Notes: generated from the sequence alone by a model not told the origin. 35,108 nt of DNA from Candidatus Gastranaerophilales bacterium (GCA_944326905.1 CALVFU010000015.1:1-35108), one strand, 5' to 3'. Positions 23,826-32,398 are shown, numbered from the stretch's first letter. Made by a program: numbers and translations.

Positions 23826-24386
23826 TCAATCTAATGTTGCGTATTTTGAAACAATCTTTTCTAAATTATTTAGCGCATTTTTAATTGTATCATTTACTAT
23901 AATATAATCATATTTTTGTGATGCCTGCTCTTCACGCTCAGCTTGGCTTAGTCGTTTTTCTATTACTTCTGCATCCTCAGTGTGTCGTCCTTCAAGCCTT
24001 TTTTTGAGTTCTTCAAAAGATGGCGGAGCTATAAATATTAGTACGGCTTCGGGAAGTTGTTCTTTTATCTGCATTGCTCCGCGGGTTTCTATCTCAAGAA
24101 TAAGATTACTGCCGTCCATTAGCGTTTGTTCAATATTGGATTTCCTTGTTCCATAATAATTGCCGGAAAATTCTGCCCATTCAATGAAATCGTTATTCTT
24201 GATGCCTTTTTGAAATTCTTCTCTGGTTATAAAATGGTAATGTTCTCCATCGATTTCACCTGTACGTTTTGAACGCGTTGTGCAGGAGATGGAAAGTTTA
24301 AACTTTGGATGTTTTGCTAAAAACTCTTTTATTATGGTGCCTTTTCCGACTCCAGAGGAGCCTGATATTACAAATAATCTTTTCAT
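23826..24386 (-). CDS. gmk: Guanylate kinase
   Basis: The enzyme phosphorylates GMP to GDP with ATP in the cytoplasm, an essential step of GTP and (p)ppGpp supply. The 186 residues contain the P-loop GSSGVGKGT (about 8-16) and the guanylate-kinase signature around CTTRSKRTGEIDGEHYHFI. GMP-binding residues include FIEWAEFSGNYYGT, and the lid is RHTEDAEVIEKRL. Everything is intact. A promoter (TTGAAA, 17 bases, TAAAAT) lies directly upstream, and aagga precedes the ATG. It is the first gene of a minus-strand series leading to the RWYD-repeat protein and antiporter. The phage-like cluster begins 541 bases away, divergently. Confidence 0.96.
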   Translation of the reverse strand: MKRLFVISGSSGVGKGTIIKEFLAKHPKFKLSISCTTRSKRTGEIDGEHYHFITREEFQKGIKNNDFIEWAEFSGNYYGTRKSNIEQTLMDGSNLILEIETRGAMQIKEQLPEAVLIFIAPPSFEELKKRLEGRHTEDAEVIEKRLSQAEREEQASQKYDYIIVNDTIKNALNNLEKIVSKYATLD

Positions 24387-24405
24387 TCTCTATCCTTTTT
24401 CAAGG

Positions 24406-24434
24406 ATTTTAATAGAAAAATTTTAGTTTTTCAA
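24406..24434 (-). promoter_or_regulatory. gmk promoter
   Basis: On minus, TTGAAA (24429-24434), a 17-base spacer and TAAAAT (24406-24411) give a predicted start near 24399, shortly before the aagga Shine-Dalgarno site of gmk. Confidence 0.65.
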
Positions 24435-24746
24435 GCTTCAGTAATGCTTCTAAGCTGATTTTTTATTAAAAACAACATTAATTTCATTGTAAAAACGGCT
24501 TGATTTTAGATAATAAAAGGTTAAAAAATAAAAAAATCATGCCTGTAACATTAATGATAACTATATTACGGCGATTTGAAAGCAATTTTGAACATACTGT
24601 GTCTTGTTTTGAGGCAAAATTATCGACTTCTATTCCGCTCTATATAAGGGCTCTAGATAAGATGTAAAGTTTTCGTAACATTTCTTGGGTTTTTTCTTAA
24701 AAAAAATGTAATATATAACAGTACTCAATTTACCAGACTTATACAA

Positions 24747-24772
24747 GCTCAAATGCTTACCCCGCTTTGAGC
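24747..24772 (+). promoter_or_regulatory. Hairpin in the 5' leader of the phage-like cluster
   Basis: A perfect 7-bp stem, gctcaaa (24747-24753) with tttgagc (24766-24772), has a 12-base loop and no T-tract, so it is not an ordinary terminator. It lies 25 bases before the Shine-Dalgarno site of a tiny ORF. The rest of the gene-free stretch 24435-24927 is AT-rich and shows no tRNA, clear promoter or attachment site to me. Confidence 0.4.
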
Positions 24773-24811
24773 GTAGAGATTATATTACCTTTTTACGGAG
24801 GAGCTGCTGCT

Positions 24812-24838
24812 ATGCGCATTTTTAGAAAAATTGAATAG
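24812..24838 (+). CDS. Eight-codon leader ORF with strong Shine-Dalgarno
   Basis: ATG and seven further codons encode MRIFRKIE before a TAG stop. The preceding ggaggag (24797-24803), eight bases from the ATG, is among the best ribosome sites in the window. The peptide is short and basic and has no obvious attenuation codons. It could be a translated leader controlling the downstream gene at 24928, or the 5' stub of a gene broken at this junction. Expression is not shown. Confidence 0.35.
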   Translation: MRIFRKIE

Positions 24839-24927
24839 TTGTTTATAACCTTAATGTGATTCCTTATATGTAAACCTAAAATTAATCATTTACCCCATTT
24901 TATTGTACCCCAAAAAAGGAGCAAATT

Positions 24928-25236
24928 ATGCCCAGAAAATCCAAAACCGAACAAATTAAATCCGGCGTTAATGAACGCCATATAAAAATTTACGACAAGC
25001 TGCTTGATAACATAGAGTATCTTTTGGAAGGTTTTTCCAAAGGGATTACAAATGTTGAATATGAATTAACAGAGGTCCCAAAAACTGCTATATCAACTCT
25101 CGATTTTCTTGTAGCTTCTGTCGTTAAAATACAAAAAGGTCATCGAATAGCTCTGGGGCTTGATGATGATCTGCCCCAAGAGGGCAGTGAACCCCAAATA
25201 ACTTTTATTCACGGGGTTGATATCAAAAAAGTTTAG
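24928..25236 (+). CDS. Small phage protein, possible small terminase
   Basis: The 102-residue protein begins with basic residues (MPRKSKTEQIKSG) and continues as helices (about 18-38 and 58-75). Then comes KIQKGHRIALGLDDD, a pattern that reminds me of the C-terminal part of some small terminase subunits, and a final strand (ITFIHGVDI). Its place as the first gene before the portal also suits a DNA-packaging role, but the large terminase that should follow is not there. Assignment is by position and look only. aaggag precedes the ATG. A short GC hairpin follows the stop codon. Confidence 0.6.
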   Translation: MPRKSKTEQIKSGVNERHIKIYDKLLDNIEYLLEGFSKGITNVEYELTEVPKTAISTLDFLVASVVKIQKGHRIALGLDDDLPQEGSEPQITFIHGVDIKKV

Positions 25237-25259
25237 CATTACTTATACTCTTTCCCCCT

Positions 25260-25277
25260 GCCCCTTGTTTAAGGGGC
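25260..25277 (+). terminator. Weak terminator-like hairpin before portal gene
   Basis: gcccctt (25260-25266) and aaggggc (25271-25277) form a 7-bp stem with a four-base loop, followed by tttcatt. The short T-run suggests partial termination or RNA processing between the first gene and the portal. Confidence 0.5.
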
Positions 25278-25316
25278 TTTCATTAAAACCTACAGAACAA
25301 AGAAAGGAATGAAATT

Positions 25317-27278
25317 ATGTCATTTGATTACATTGTACAGGCTGAAAACAAGCAAATTAAACTTACAAAAGATGAAGAGACTGAAATTGTCAGCAAAATT
25401 GTAAATACTTTCAATACCTATAATGATGCACGTTCTTCTAATCTTGCAAAATCGGATGCTTTGATTAATGAAATATTTTTCAAAAATAATTATGCAACAG
25501 AAGGTGATAAGTACAAAAAATGGAAGTCAAAAGTAAAAATGTGCAAATTGTTTATGTTTTACCAGACTCTAAAAGCATTTATCTGGAAAAACATTTATTC
25601 CAATGTAAATTCGATGTTTGATGTATCAGGAGAAAATCACGAAAGTGATAATTTTGCAAACAGGCAGAAAGCAGTTCTCGTAGATATATTTGAAAAAATG
25701 GATTATCAAAAAACGTGTGATACTATTTTGGATAATGCTCTGCTATACGGCGAAATGATTTCTTTTACTGCCTGGAAAAAACATTATGAAGAATACAGAC
25801 GCCCAATCAGCTTTTTTAAAAATATCTTTAAAAATGATATAGCTAAGCTCCCGCAAATTTTAGAGGCTGTTTCAAAAGGAAGTAATTTTTGGACAGATAC
25901 AAGAAAAGTTTATGATAATCCGTATATTTACCCGGTTAATCCTGCTGATTTAGTTTTTGATGTAACACAGCTTTCCAATTGGGATGACTGCCCTAAGATA
26001 TACAAAAGTTTCAGGACTCCGTATGATATTATAAATAACAAATTATATACAATAACTAAAGAAGATGCAGAGGGTATTAAAAATTTGACAAACCCGCCGT
26101 CTGCTTATGATTTGTCAAACCAGTCAAAACGCCGCCTATATAAAGAAATAGTAAATGGCTCAACAGTAGAAGTATTAGAGCATTGGGGTGATTTCAGAAT
26201 GCCGGATGGTACACTCCTTAAGAATTGGCATGCAGTTGTAGTTGCCAGGAAGTACTTAGTAAAATTTTCAAAAAACGAACGTATTATAAACCCGTTTACT
26301 TATGGAGCTTTTGTTGTTGATCCAGAAACCAGACGCGGGATAAGTCCGTTGTATTCAATTCTTAATTTGGCTTTAGCACAAGAAAATCTTTTAAACAGGA
26401 CGTGTGATATGCAGTCGCTTGCCGAAAATCCGCCAATTCTTGCACCCGAAGGTTTCTTTGACAGTGAAGAGATTGAACTTTATCCCGGAAAGATAATAGA
26501 GTATGGGGATAATATTTCACCAAACAATTTGTTTAAACAGTTGGATTTTAATGTAAATGTTTTCTTAAATGATATTTCTTTTATAGATGATTTAATGTCA
26601 GAAGTAAGCGGCATATATCCCAATATGGTCGGCAATAATGAAGAGACAAGTAAAACCGCAACAGAAATTACTACAAAAACTCAAGGGCAGCTGACGCGCT
26701 TATCAATGATGCTTGATATAATTAATCAGTATTTAATAATTCCCGATGTAAAAAATGTTGCTAAATTATGTGCTGATTTTAAAACTGGTTTAGAACGAGT
26801 TTATCTTAACAATAACAACCAGAGAGATGTCGTCCTAATTGATGATAAAATTCGTCAAGCTGATTACAGATATACGTATTCAGACAGATCAGGAATTGTC
26901 GAGAAATCGCAGCGCGCAGATATGGTGGTAAGTGTAATAGAACGTTTTGCGCAAACAATCCCGCTTGATATACGGGAAATATTTACCTGGTACTTTGAGC
27001 AGAAAGGTGTAGAAAATCCTGAACGATTTCTTGCAAAAGAACAACCTCAGCAGAATCAAGCTGCTGCAGTTATGCAAAATCTGATGAACAATCCGCAGGT
27101 TATGAAACAACTTAATGGGCAGATACAAAAACTCGCACAGCAGACTGCACAAAACCCTGCCGCAAATCAAATTATTAAACCTGCAAAAAATACTGCTCAA
27201 AAAGCTGCTAAAGAAACGTACTCTGTAAACTCTCCAAAGAAGACAGGAGGTGATGGCTCTAAAAACAGCGATGAGTAA
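25317..27278 (+). CDS. Phage portal protein (podovirus type)
   Basis: The portal forms the dodecameric ring at one capsid vertex through which DNA is packaged and ejected. At 653 residues this is in the size range of short-tailed phage portals. A wing/clip-like alpha-beta region covers about 30-330. Typical portal phrases are present, such as 'GAFVVDPETRRGISPLYSILNLALAQENLLNRTCD' (around 340-375) and 'SEVSGIYPNMVGNNEETSKTATEI' (around 430-455), which precede the long crown/barrel helices. The C-terminus (about 580-653) is Gln/Asn/Ala-rich and low complexity, likely a flexible barrel end. aaagga precedes the ATG. It is followed by scaffold and capsid genes in canonical order. Confidence 0.85.
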   Translation: MSFDYIVQAENKQIKLTKDEETEIVSKIVNTFNTYNDARSSNLAKSDALINEIFFKNNYATEGDKYKKWKSKVKMCKLFMFYQTLKAFIWKNIYSNVNSMFDVSGENHESDNFANRQKAVLVDIFEKMDYQKTCDTILDNALLYGEMISFTAWKKHYEEYRRPISFFKNIFKNDIAKLPQILEAVSKGSNFWTDTRKVYDNPYIYPVNPADLVFDVTQLSNWDDCPKIYKSFRTPYDIINNKLYTITKEDAEGIKNLTNPPSAYDLSNQSKRRLYKEIVNGSTVEVLEHWGDFRMPDGTLLKNWHAVVVARKYLVKFSKNERIINPFTYGAFVVDPETRRGISPLYSILNLALAQENLLNRTCDMQSLAENPPILAPEGFFDSEEIELYPGKIIEYGDNISPNNLFKQLDFNVNVFLNDISFIDDLMSEVSGIYPNMVGNNEETSKTATEITTKTQGQLTRLSMMLDIINQYLIIPDVKNVAKLCADFKTGLERVYLNNNNQRDVVLIDDKIRQADYRYTYSDRSGIVEKSQRADMVVSVIERFAQTIPLDIREIFTWYFEQKGVENPERFLAKEQPQQNQAAAVMQNLMNNPQVMKQLNGQIQKLAQQTAQNPAANQIIKPAKNTAQKAAKETYSVNSPKKTGGDGSKNSDE

Positions 27279-27323
27279 ATACTAATTTAAAGTGTAAAAG
27301 AAGTTTTTTAGAAAGGAGATTTT

Positions 27324-27965
27324 ATGTTTAGAAAAAACACAACTATTACAGACAACCCGGAGGTTATGGCAGATTTAGAACCTTCTTACTTGGAAGAAAA
27401 TTCTACCCCTGCCAATTACGGGTCTGAAAACACACAGACAGCGGAAAATGTTCCGCACCCATTGGATAAAAATTCTATTCTTGGGAAATTTAAGTCAGTA
27501 GAAGATTTGTCAAAAGCTTATTTAGAACTTCAGAAAAAGTTTGGACAGCTATCAAGAGAAGTTGGAGAACTTCGTAGAACAGCACAAGAATATGAAGCCC
27601 ACTTATTACGCTGCCAAGAAGGCAGAAAAAAGCTGGAGGAGTTTAAAGCTTTGGTTGATGGTATAGACAGCAAATACAATACCGAAGCATATTTACAAAA
27701 CAGAGAGTTTAGAGAATTGCTAAAGGCAGCCTATGACGGATACGGCAATAAACTGGATGTAGATTCAATGGTTAGGCTTGTTGATAATTACCTCAATTCA
27801 AGGATGTCTCAAATTCAAAGAGCAAACGCCTTAAAATCAGAATCTGATAAAGCAACCGATATGCTTACTTATTCAGACAATCAGCCTAAATTTAAAGCTG
27901 CAAAGAAAAAGCTTACTGATATGACACCTGAAGAACTTGATAAAGCACTTGATGAATTAATGTAA
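27324..27965 (+). CDS. Phage scaffolding protein
   Basis: The 213-residue protein is acidic at the N-terminus and then helical. The segment LGKFKSVEDLSKAYLELQKKFGQL (about 50-73) is a pattern repeatedly found near the N-terminus of T7-like scaffold or capsid-assembly proteins. It leads into a coiled coil (about 70-110). The C-terminus is basic (KFKAAKKKLTD), then acidic (MTPEELDKALDELM), fitting a capsid-binding helix-turn-helix tail. Such proteins guide capsid assembly inside the procapsid and then leave. Location between portal and capsid genes supports the call. gaaaggag precedes the ATG. Confidence 0.82.
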   Translation: MFRKNTTITDNPEVMADLEPSYLEENSTPANYGSENTQTAENVPHPLDKNSILGKFKSVEDLSKAYLELQKKFGQLSREVGELRRTAQEYEAHLLRCQEGRKKLEEFKALVDGIDSKYNTEAYLQNREFRELLKAAYDGYGNKLDVDSMVRLVDNYLNSRMSQIQRANALKSESDKATDMLTYSDNQPKFKAAKKKLTDMTPEELDKALDELM

Positions 27966-27992
27966 TTAGTAATTAAAGAAAGGAATTAAAAA

Positions 27993-28886
27993 ATGTCAGT
28001 TCAACAAATTATCCAATCAATTTTTAACAAATCAATAGAAAAGTATTTTTACAATGAATTAGTAATCGGCAGATTAGCACACACAGAGACAAGAGCAAAT
28101 GTGCGCCGAGGTGATGAAATAGATATTATTATGCCTGCCTCTGTTGCAATGTTTGATTATGACGGAGGAGATCTAAAAGATGCTGAAGAAGCAGGATTAT
28201 CTATTACTAAAGTAAAACTCGACAAAGGCAAGGCTTTTCACTTTGAATTATCTGCTGTTGAAGAAAAACAAATAGAAGAAACCGAAAGAGACGGACAATT
28301 AAATTTGGCGCGTGTTTATTGCGAAGATGCAATTAAACAATTTGCAGCGGCGGTAGATACTGCATTTGGCAATCTTTATACAAGAGCAGGGCACTACCTT
28401 GATGATGAAGGAAACGCCATAACTCTTACTGCACAATATGCAAAAGAGATTCTTGCAATTATGCAGGCAAAATTCCAAAGAGGCGACGGTAAAGGTCATA
28501 CAAACTGGGTTGACGGTTCAATGATTTGTATTGTTCCGCCGGAATTCCAATTCTATTTGGGACAATTAGAAGATTTAAAATATGTTGAATCAGGTCACAA
28601 AAAGATGGAAAAAGGGCATATTGGCAGACTCTGCGGCTGGGATATTTATACTTCTAACAATATTGCACAACCTGAAGACGGCATATTCTACCCGCTGTTT
28701 GGTATTGCAGGAAAAACTCTTGCAGGCGGGATTTCTGCTGATATGTCTACTCAATTCTATATTCCTGAAAAGAATTTTAATTCTACATACAAAGGATACG
28801 GTTTGTACGGAGTAGGCGCACCGCGTGCTGATTTTTTAGGCACTGTAAAAGTTAAAGCCCCATTGTCACTATCGGATGCAGCGTAG
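27993..28886 (+). CDS. Major capsid protein
   Basis: At 297 residues the protein has the expected place after the scaffold and the feel of an HK97-fold coat protein. A helical N-arm (1-30) is followed by RGDEIDIIMPAS, an E-loop-like charged region (DYDGGDLKDAEEAGLSITKVKLDKGKAFHFELS), and a long spine helix (about 100-135, ARVYCEDAIKQFAAAVDTAFG). The P-domain/A-domain strands near 175-235 include 'ICIVPPEFQFYLGQLEDLKYV' and 'GHIGRLCGWDIYTSNNIA'. The last phrase type is very common in phage coat proteins. No protease domain is fused, and no separate protease gene is seen, as in T7- and P22-like phages. Strong Shine-Dalgarno site. Confidence 0.87.
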   Translation: MSVQQIIQSIFNKSIEKYFYNELVIGRLAHTETRANVRRGDEIDIIMPASVAMFDYDGGDLKDAEEAGLSITKVKLDKGKAFHFELSAVEEKQIEETERDGQLNLARVYCEDAIKQFAAAVDTAFGNLYTRAGHYLDDEGNAITLTAQYAKEILAIMQAKFQRGDGKGHTNWVDGSMICIVPPEFQFYLGQLEDLKYVESGHKKMEKGHIGRLCGWDIYTSNNIAQPEDGIFYPLFGIAGKTLAGGISADMSTQFYIPEKNFNSTYKGYGLYGVGAPRADFLGTVKVKAPLSLSDAA

Positions 28887-28916
28887 TTGTTAATTTATTA
28901 AAAGGAGAATAAAAAT

Positions 28917-29309
28917 ATGGCAAGAGATATTATTAATGTAATTTTACCTGAGGTTGAAGAATCGCAGTCCGTTGCTTCAGCCGCAGTTGCACCGCAAACG
29001 GTTACTGTTGCAAATGGTATTCAAATAAAAGATGCAGCAAAGAATAAAAACAATTCATTGGCTATTGTTATTGAAAATACAGCAGCTTCTGAATCAACTG
29101 TAACTTTTATTGCAGGTGATACTTACCCCAATTCTATGCTTGGAGATTTGGCGGTTGATATAGATGCAGCGTCAACTATGGTTTGTCAAATTCAGGATTT
29201 ATCAAGATTTGAAAATCGTGACGGCTCTATCAACCTCGATTTCAAGAGCGGGTTTACCGGCAGTATTTATGCAGTTGCAAAACGTGCAGGTATAGCCCCT
29301 GTAGCATAA
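28917..29309 (+). CDS. Probable capsid decoration or head-completion protein
   Basis: This 130-residue protein lies directly after the capsid gene with its own aaaggag. It is beta-rich: 'TVTVANGIQIKDAAKNKNNSLAIVIENTA', 'TVTFIAGDTYPNSML' and 'GSINLDFKSGFTGSIYAVAKRAG' read as strands of a compact beta domain similar in style to small capsid-cementing proteins. Residues 1-30 are a polar, Ala/Val/Ser-rich arm. There are no cysteines and no membrane segment. The position after the coat gene and the beta pattern suggest a decoration protein, but I do not recognise a specific family. A terminator follows 14 bases after the stop. Confidence 0.6.
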   Translation: MARDIINVILPEVEESQSVASAAVAPQTVTVANGIQIKDAAKNKNNSLAIVIENTAASESTVTFIAGDTYPNSMLGDLAVDIDAASTMVCQIQDLSRFENRDGSINLDFKSGFTGSIYAVAKRAGIAPVA

Positions 29310-29322
29310 TAATTAACATCTT

Positions 29323-29379
29323 GCGGAGCGGGGTTTTACTTCTCTCTTCCTTTCTCGCACTTTCCGCTCCGCTTTTTTT
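29323..29379 (+). terminator. Intrinsic terminator with long loop inside phage operon
   Basis: A perfect 9-bp GC-rich stem, gcggagcgg (29323-29331) with ccgctccgc (29364-29372), is followed by seven T. The 32-base loop is unusually long and pyrimidine-rich. It would cut most transcripts after the capsid and decoration genes, lowering the downstream genes relative to the coat. It also explains a false open frame starting at 29321. Confidence 0.8.
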
Positions 29380-29392
29380 AAGGAGAACTTGG

Positions 29393-29692
29393 ATGGTTAA
29401 ATTCAAAAATATTTTAACAAAACACATTTTTACCCTGCCGGAGGAGAAGGCAATAGAAATTATAAAACAGGCGCCTGATATCTATGAAGTCGTTTCAGGA
29501 TTAGACAAAGATATTATTTTAGTAGATATAAAACCTGAAATAAATTTATCAGAATTAAAGGATATTTATAACATAGTCGTTGATGAAGAAGAATCTGCAA
29601 ATAAAAAAGCCCCGTCTGTAAAGGCTTCTTCTCCTAAGGCTGTTGGTAAAAAGAAAACAAAAAATACTAATAAAAAGGAGAAAAGCAAATGA
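29393..29692 (+). CDS. Small basic-tailed phage head protein, unknown
   Basis: I do not recognise this 99-residue protein. The first two thirds (MVKFKNILTKHIFTLPEEKA onward) alternate helix and strand (IYEVVSGLDKDIILVDIKP), and the last ~25 residues are Lys/Ser-rich and disordered. In phages of this kind a small basic protein between coat and adaptor can contact DNA or the portal. The frame is open further upstream through the terminator hairpin, but the ATG at 29393 is the real start because aaggag sits ten bases before it and the upstream part is the terminator. Its stop overlaps the next start as ATGA. Confidence 0.65.
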   Translation: MVKFKNILTKHIFTLPEEKAIEIIKQAPDIYEVVSGLDKDIILVDIKPEINLSELKDIYNIVVDEEESANKKAPSVKASSPKAVGKKKTKNTNKKEKSK

Positions 29693-30357
29693 CCCTTACA
29701 CTTTTAGATATTTATAACAGTGTTGCGTCTCAGGCCTGGTCAATGTTTGATGATGAAGTTGATACAGAAGCAGAGTTTGAAAACACACTAATTTCATCAA
29801 TAAATAAAGCACTTTCCGATTTATGGTGTTCAACAGATTTTAATTTTCGCAGAAAAACGGAAGAAATTTTATTAATGGAAGGCGAACAAGGATATCCTCT
29901 TCCTGATGGAAATCTAGTTCCGCGTAATATTGACGGTAAGAAAGGGTTCGCGGTATCAATTGACGGCAAATATCTGGAATATGTTAAAAAAGACCCGAAA
30001 TTTTCTGATGAAACAGGTACTCCAAGGTGTTTTAGTATTGATAACTCGAATATCTATTTTTATCCCGTGCCGGATAAATTCTATGAAGTTAATGCAGATT
30101 ACTATACTCTTTCAGTTGGAAGCGATGAAAACGGGAAGTCTTTGTATTCATTAAAAAATGATACAGATACAATTGATATTCCTGAGAAATTAGAAGAACT
30201 ATTTAAAAATGCCCTTATAACTAAAACAATGCTTTATGCAATAGCATCTGAGCATGACGAAAATTATTCGAATTATAAAAAACAGTTTGAAACAGCATAT
30301 AAGCTTCTTCTTAAATACTCCGCCGGAATAACTCCCGAAAGAAAAGTGGTTTTTTAA
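29689..30357 (+). CDS. Head-tail adaptor (tail tubular protein A-like)
   Basis: The 222-residue protein resembles gp11/gp4-type connectors of podoviruses. It starts with a helical bundle (TLTLLDIYNSVASQAWSMF... NTLISSINKALSDLWCSTDFNFR), continues with a beta region (EEILLMEGEQGYPLPDG, NIYFYPVPDKFYEVNADYYTL) and ends with a helix that would dock on the portal (LEELFKNALITKTMLYAIAS). The 'INKALSDLW...F.FR....' and 'YPLPDG' phrases are typical of this group. It forms the ring under the portal that receives the tail nozzle. Translation is coupled to the preceding gene by a four-base overlap. Confidence 0.75.
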   Translation: MTLTLLDIYNSVASQAWSMFDDEVDTEAEFENTLISSINKALSDLWCSTDFNFRRKTEEILLMEGEQGYPLPDGNLVPRNIDGKKGFAVSIDGKYLEYVKKDPKFSDETGTPRCFSIDNSNIYFYPVPDKFYEVNADYYTLSVGSDENGKSLYSLKNDTDTIDIPEKLEELFKNALITKTMLYAIASEHDENYSNYKKQFETAYKLLLKYSAGITPERKVVF

Positions 30358-30373
30358 GGAAAGGAGCAAAAAA

Positions 30374-30838
30374 ATGAATGATAAACGATTTAAAAAGTCA
30401 TTGGATTTTGTTCTTTTATCAGAAGGCGGTTATGTAAATCATCCAAATGATGCAGGCGGTGAAACAAATTTTGGAATTACAAAAAAAGTTTATGATATGT
30501 ACCGTAAATCTAAAAATCTTCCTGCACAATCAGTAAAAAACATATCCAATGAAGAGGTTGAAGAAATTTATTACAAAAAATATTATATTGCATCAGGTGC
30601 AGATAAAATTTCTGATGATAAACTTGCGCTTATTCATTTTGATACGGCTGTTAATATGGGCGTTTCAAGGGCAGGCAGTTTCCTTACACTCTCGCGTGGA
30701 AATACAGATAAATACTTGAAGCTTAGAAAAGATAAGTATATTGAGTTTTCAAAAAGAAACCCGGCTCAGAAAGTATTTCTTCAAGGATGGCTTAATAGGT
30801 TATGCAGGCTTGAAAATTACATTAAACAACATTATTAA
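30374..30838 (+). CDS. Phage GH108-family lysozyme
   Basis: The 154-residue protein is one complete GH108 muramidase domain. SEGGYVNHPNDAGGETNFGIT (16-36) holds catalytic Glu17 and the Gly-rich loop, and FDTAVNMGVSRA and LQGWLNRL mark the later conserved helices. It has no signal peptide, so release needs a holin, or it acts as a virion-borne enzyme. Sitting between the adaptor and tail-nozzle genes rather than in a separate lysis cassette favours a tail-associated role in cell-wall penetration, though an endolysin function is possible. It is homologous to the chromosomal protein at 1198-1977. The Shine-Dalgarno site aaggaaaggag is very strong. Confidence 0.9.
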   Translation: MNDKRFKKSLDFVLLSEGGYVNHPNDAGGETNFGITKKVYDMYRKSKNLPAQSVKNISNEEVEEIYYKKYYIASGADKISDDKLALIHFDTAVNMGVSRAGSFLTLSRGNTDKYLKLRKDKYIEFSKRNPAQKVFLQGWLNRLCRLENYIKQHY

Positions 30839-30852
30839 ACGAGGGTTCTGAT

Positions 30853-32397
30853 ATGAATAATACATCACTTATATGCAATAACTTCAGCGGAATAAAAAGA
30901 CAGGAATCTGTTTTTTCTTCCAAAGAAATTACGGCAACGGATATACAAAATGTAGAGTTATTCAGCACTGATTCTAATTCAGGAGTTGGAATTCGGACGG
31001 TTAAAGGGAATATTTCAATCTGCGGTTTAATTCCTGAAACGGAAACTGTTATAGATATTTATGACAGTATTCAAAATGGTGTTCACAATTTTATTGTATA
31101 CACAGAGAGCCAAACAGAAGGGAAATTATACTTGTTTAATACCTCTGCTAAAACGCTTACGCTTAAAAAATCAGGACTAAGTGTTACAGGTAAATCGTGC
31201 GGATGTGACTTTGCGCAAGGGTGGTCTGATTTATTTGTGTTTTCTAACTCATCGGAAATGCTTTCGCTTGAATTAGGAAAAACTAATGATGACGGCGAGC
31301 CGGATGAAGTTAAAATGATGGAGTTAAAAGACCGTGATAACCGTTCAGTAACCGGCATGGGACTTGTTAATTTTGATGGGCGTTTATGGGTTTTTAACGG
31401 TAAGGTCTTATGGTACTCTGTGCAGGAAAATATTTATGATTTTTCTACAACAGATGCTGAGGTTGTTACCTCTGCCGGGTATATTGAGTTTGTAAAACCA
31501 ATTACTGCAATATACCCATACCTTGGCTCTTTAGCCGTATTCCATGCAGATAGCTCTGTCCTTGTGAATATTGCTTCTGATTACGGTTTTTCAATGACAG
31601 AAGAATCCCCCGGAGGCTGTGCCAGTGATAAATCTCTTGTGTTTCACGGAGTTAAACTGTATTTTTATGACCATTATAAAAAAGCTATTTTTACTTTTAA
31701 CCAGGAAATGGCAGGAAATAAAATTATAGGCAAAAACATAGCTCTTGAAATACAGGAAGAGCTTATAAATATCCCGCTTAATAAAATAGCTCTATGCAGA
31801 ATGAGATCTGTAGTAACTATGGATAGAAATGAAATTTGGTTTTTAACGCCCTCTAATGATGAAAACTATACTACAATTATGATTTATGATTGTTTGCGTG
31901 AGTCTTGGATAAAGCGTAAATGCCAAAAAATTAACTGTTTTGAAATGATTAATGAAATCCTTTATTCTGCCGGAGCTGATATTTATGAAGAATACAGCGG
32001 AGCGGATTTTGACGGAGAATTTATAGAATCCTATTACTATTGCTCTCCTATAAACTTAGGCTCTGATAATACAGTTAAAATATTTTATTATCCGCCCAGA
32101 GTTACTCTTGATTTAGATTATGACAACAGGTTTTATGTAAAATATCAAAAAAACTACGACACCTTAAAGCCTGCAAAAATAAGATATATCAAGGCAGATG
32201 GTATAAAAAATGTACTGTATTGGGATATTGGACATTGGGATACTGGACATTATCCGCCTAAAGTCTTAAACTCAATAGTTAAACTTCCGCCGGCAATGTT
32301 TAACACAATGGAAATTTCATTTTTTAACACACAGCTTGGAGAAGAATTTTGTATAAAAGCCCTTGAGTGTTCCAGAATTAAAGTTAAACAGAGGTAA
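30853..32397 (+). CDS. Tail nozzle-like phage protein (tubular protein B-type beta-propeller)
   Basis: The 514-residue protein is almost entirely beta strand. Repeating blades such as 'GVHNFIVYTESQTEGKLYLFN', 'GLVNFDGRLWVFNGKVLWYS' and 'MRSVVTMDRNEIWFLTPS' look like a propeller. 'LWYSVQENIYDFST' closely recalls the tail tubular protein B/gp10-type tail hub or nozzle proteins of podoviruses. The C-terminal part (about 390-514) holds strand pairs with ESYYYCSPINLGS and the curious short repeat DIGHWDTGH (around 456-464). It probably completes the tail tube below the adaptor. Its stop is one base from the next start. Confidence 0.72.
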   Translation: MNNTSLICNNFSGIKRQESVFSSKEITATDIQNVELFSTDSNSGVGIRTVKGNISICGLIPETETVIDIYDSIQNGVHNFIVYTESQTEGKLYLFNTSAKTLTLKKSGLSVTGKSCGCDFAQGWSDLFVFSNSSEMLSLELGKTNDDGEPDEVKMMELKDRDNRSVTGMGLVNFDGRLWVFNGKVLWYSVQENIYDFSTTDAEVVTSAGYIEFVKPITAIYPYLGSLAVFHADSSVLVNIASDYGFSMTEESPGGCASDKSLVFHGVKLYFYDHYKKAIFTFNQEMAGNKIIGKNIALEIQEELINIPLNKIALCRMRSVVTMDRNEIWFLTPSNDENYTTIMIYDCLRESWIKRKCQKINCFEMINEILYSAGADIYEEYSGADFDGEFIESYYYCSPINLGSDNTVKIFYYPPRVTLDLDYDNRFYVKYQKNYDTLKPAKIRYIKADGIKNVLYWDIGHWDTGHYPPKVLNSIVKLPPAMFNTMEISFFNTQLGEEFCIKALECSRIKVKQR

Positions 32398-32398
32398 T

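Noticed and set aside
24392..24407. Hairpin with GAAA loop hiding the gmk Shine-Dalgarno site
   Set aside because: Its upstream arm overlaps the -10 box of the gmk promoter, so it would not be in the transcript from that promoter.
29321..29392. Upstream extension of the small head protein from a TTG at 29321
   Set aside because: The extension is the terminator hairpin and its T-tract; the ATG at 29393 has aaggag at the right distance.
32363..32398. N-terminal extension of the GNAT-like gene overlapping the tail protein gene
   Set aside because: It lies inside the preceding gene, starts from a non-ATG codon and lacks a ribosome site; the ATG at 32399 follows gagg.
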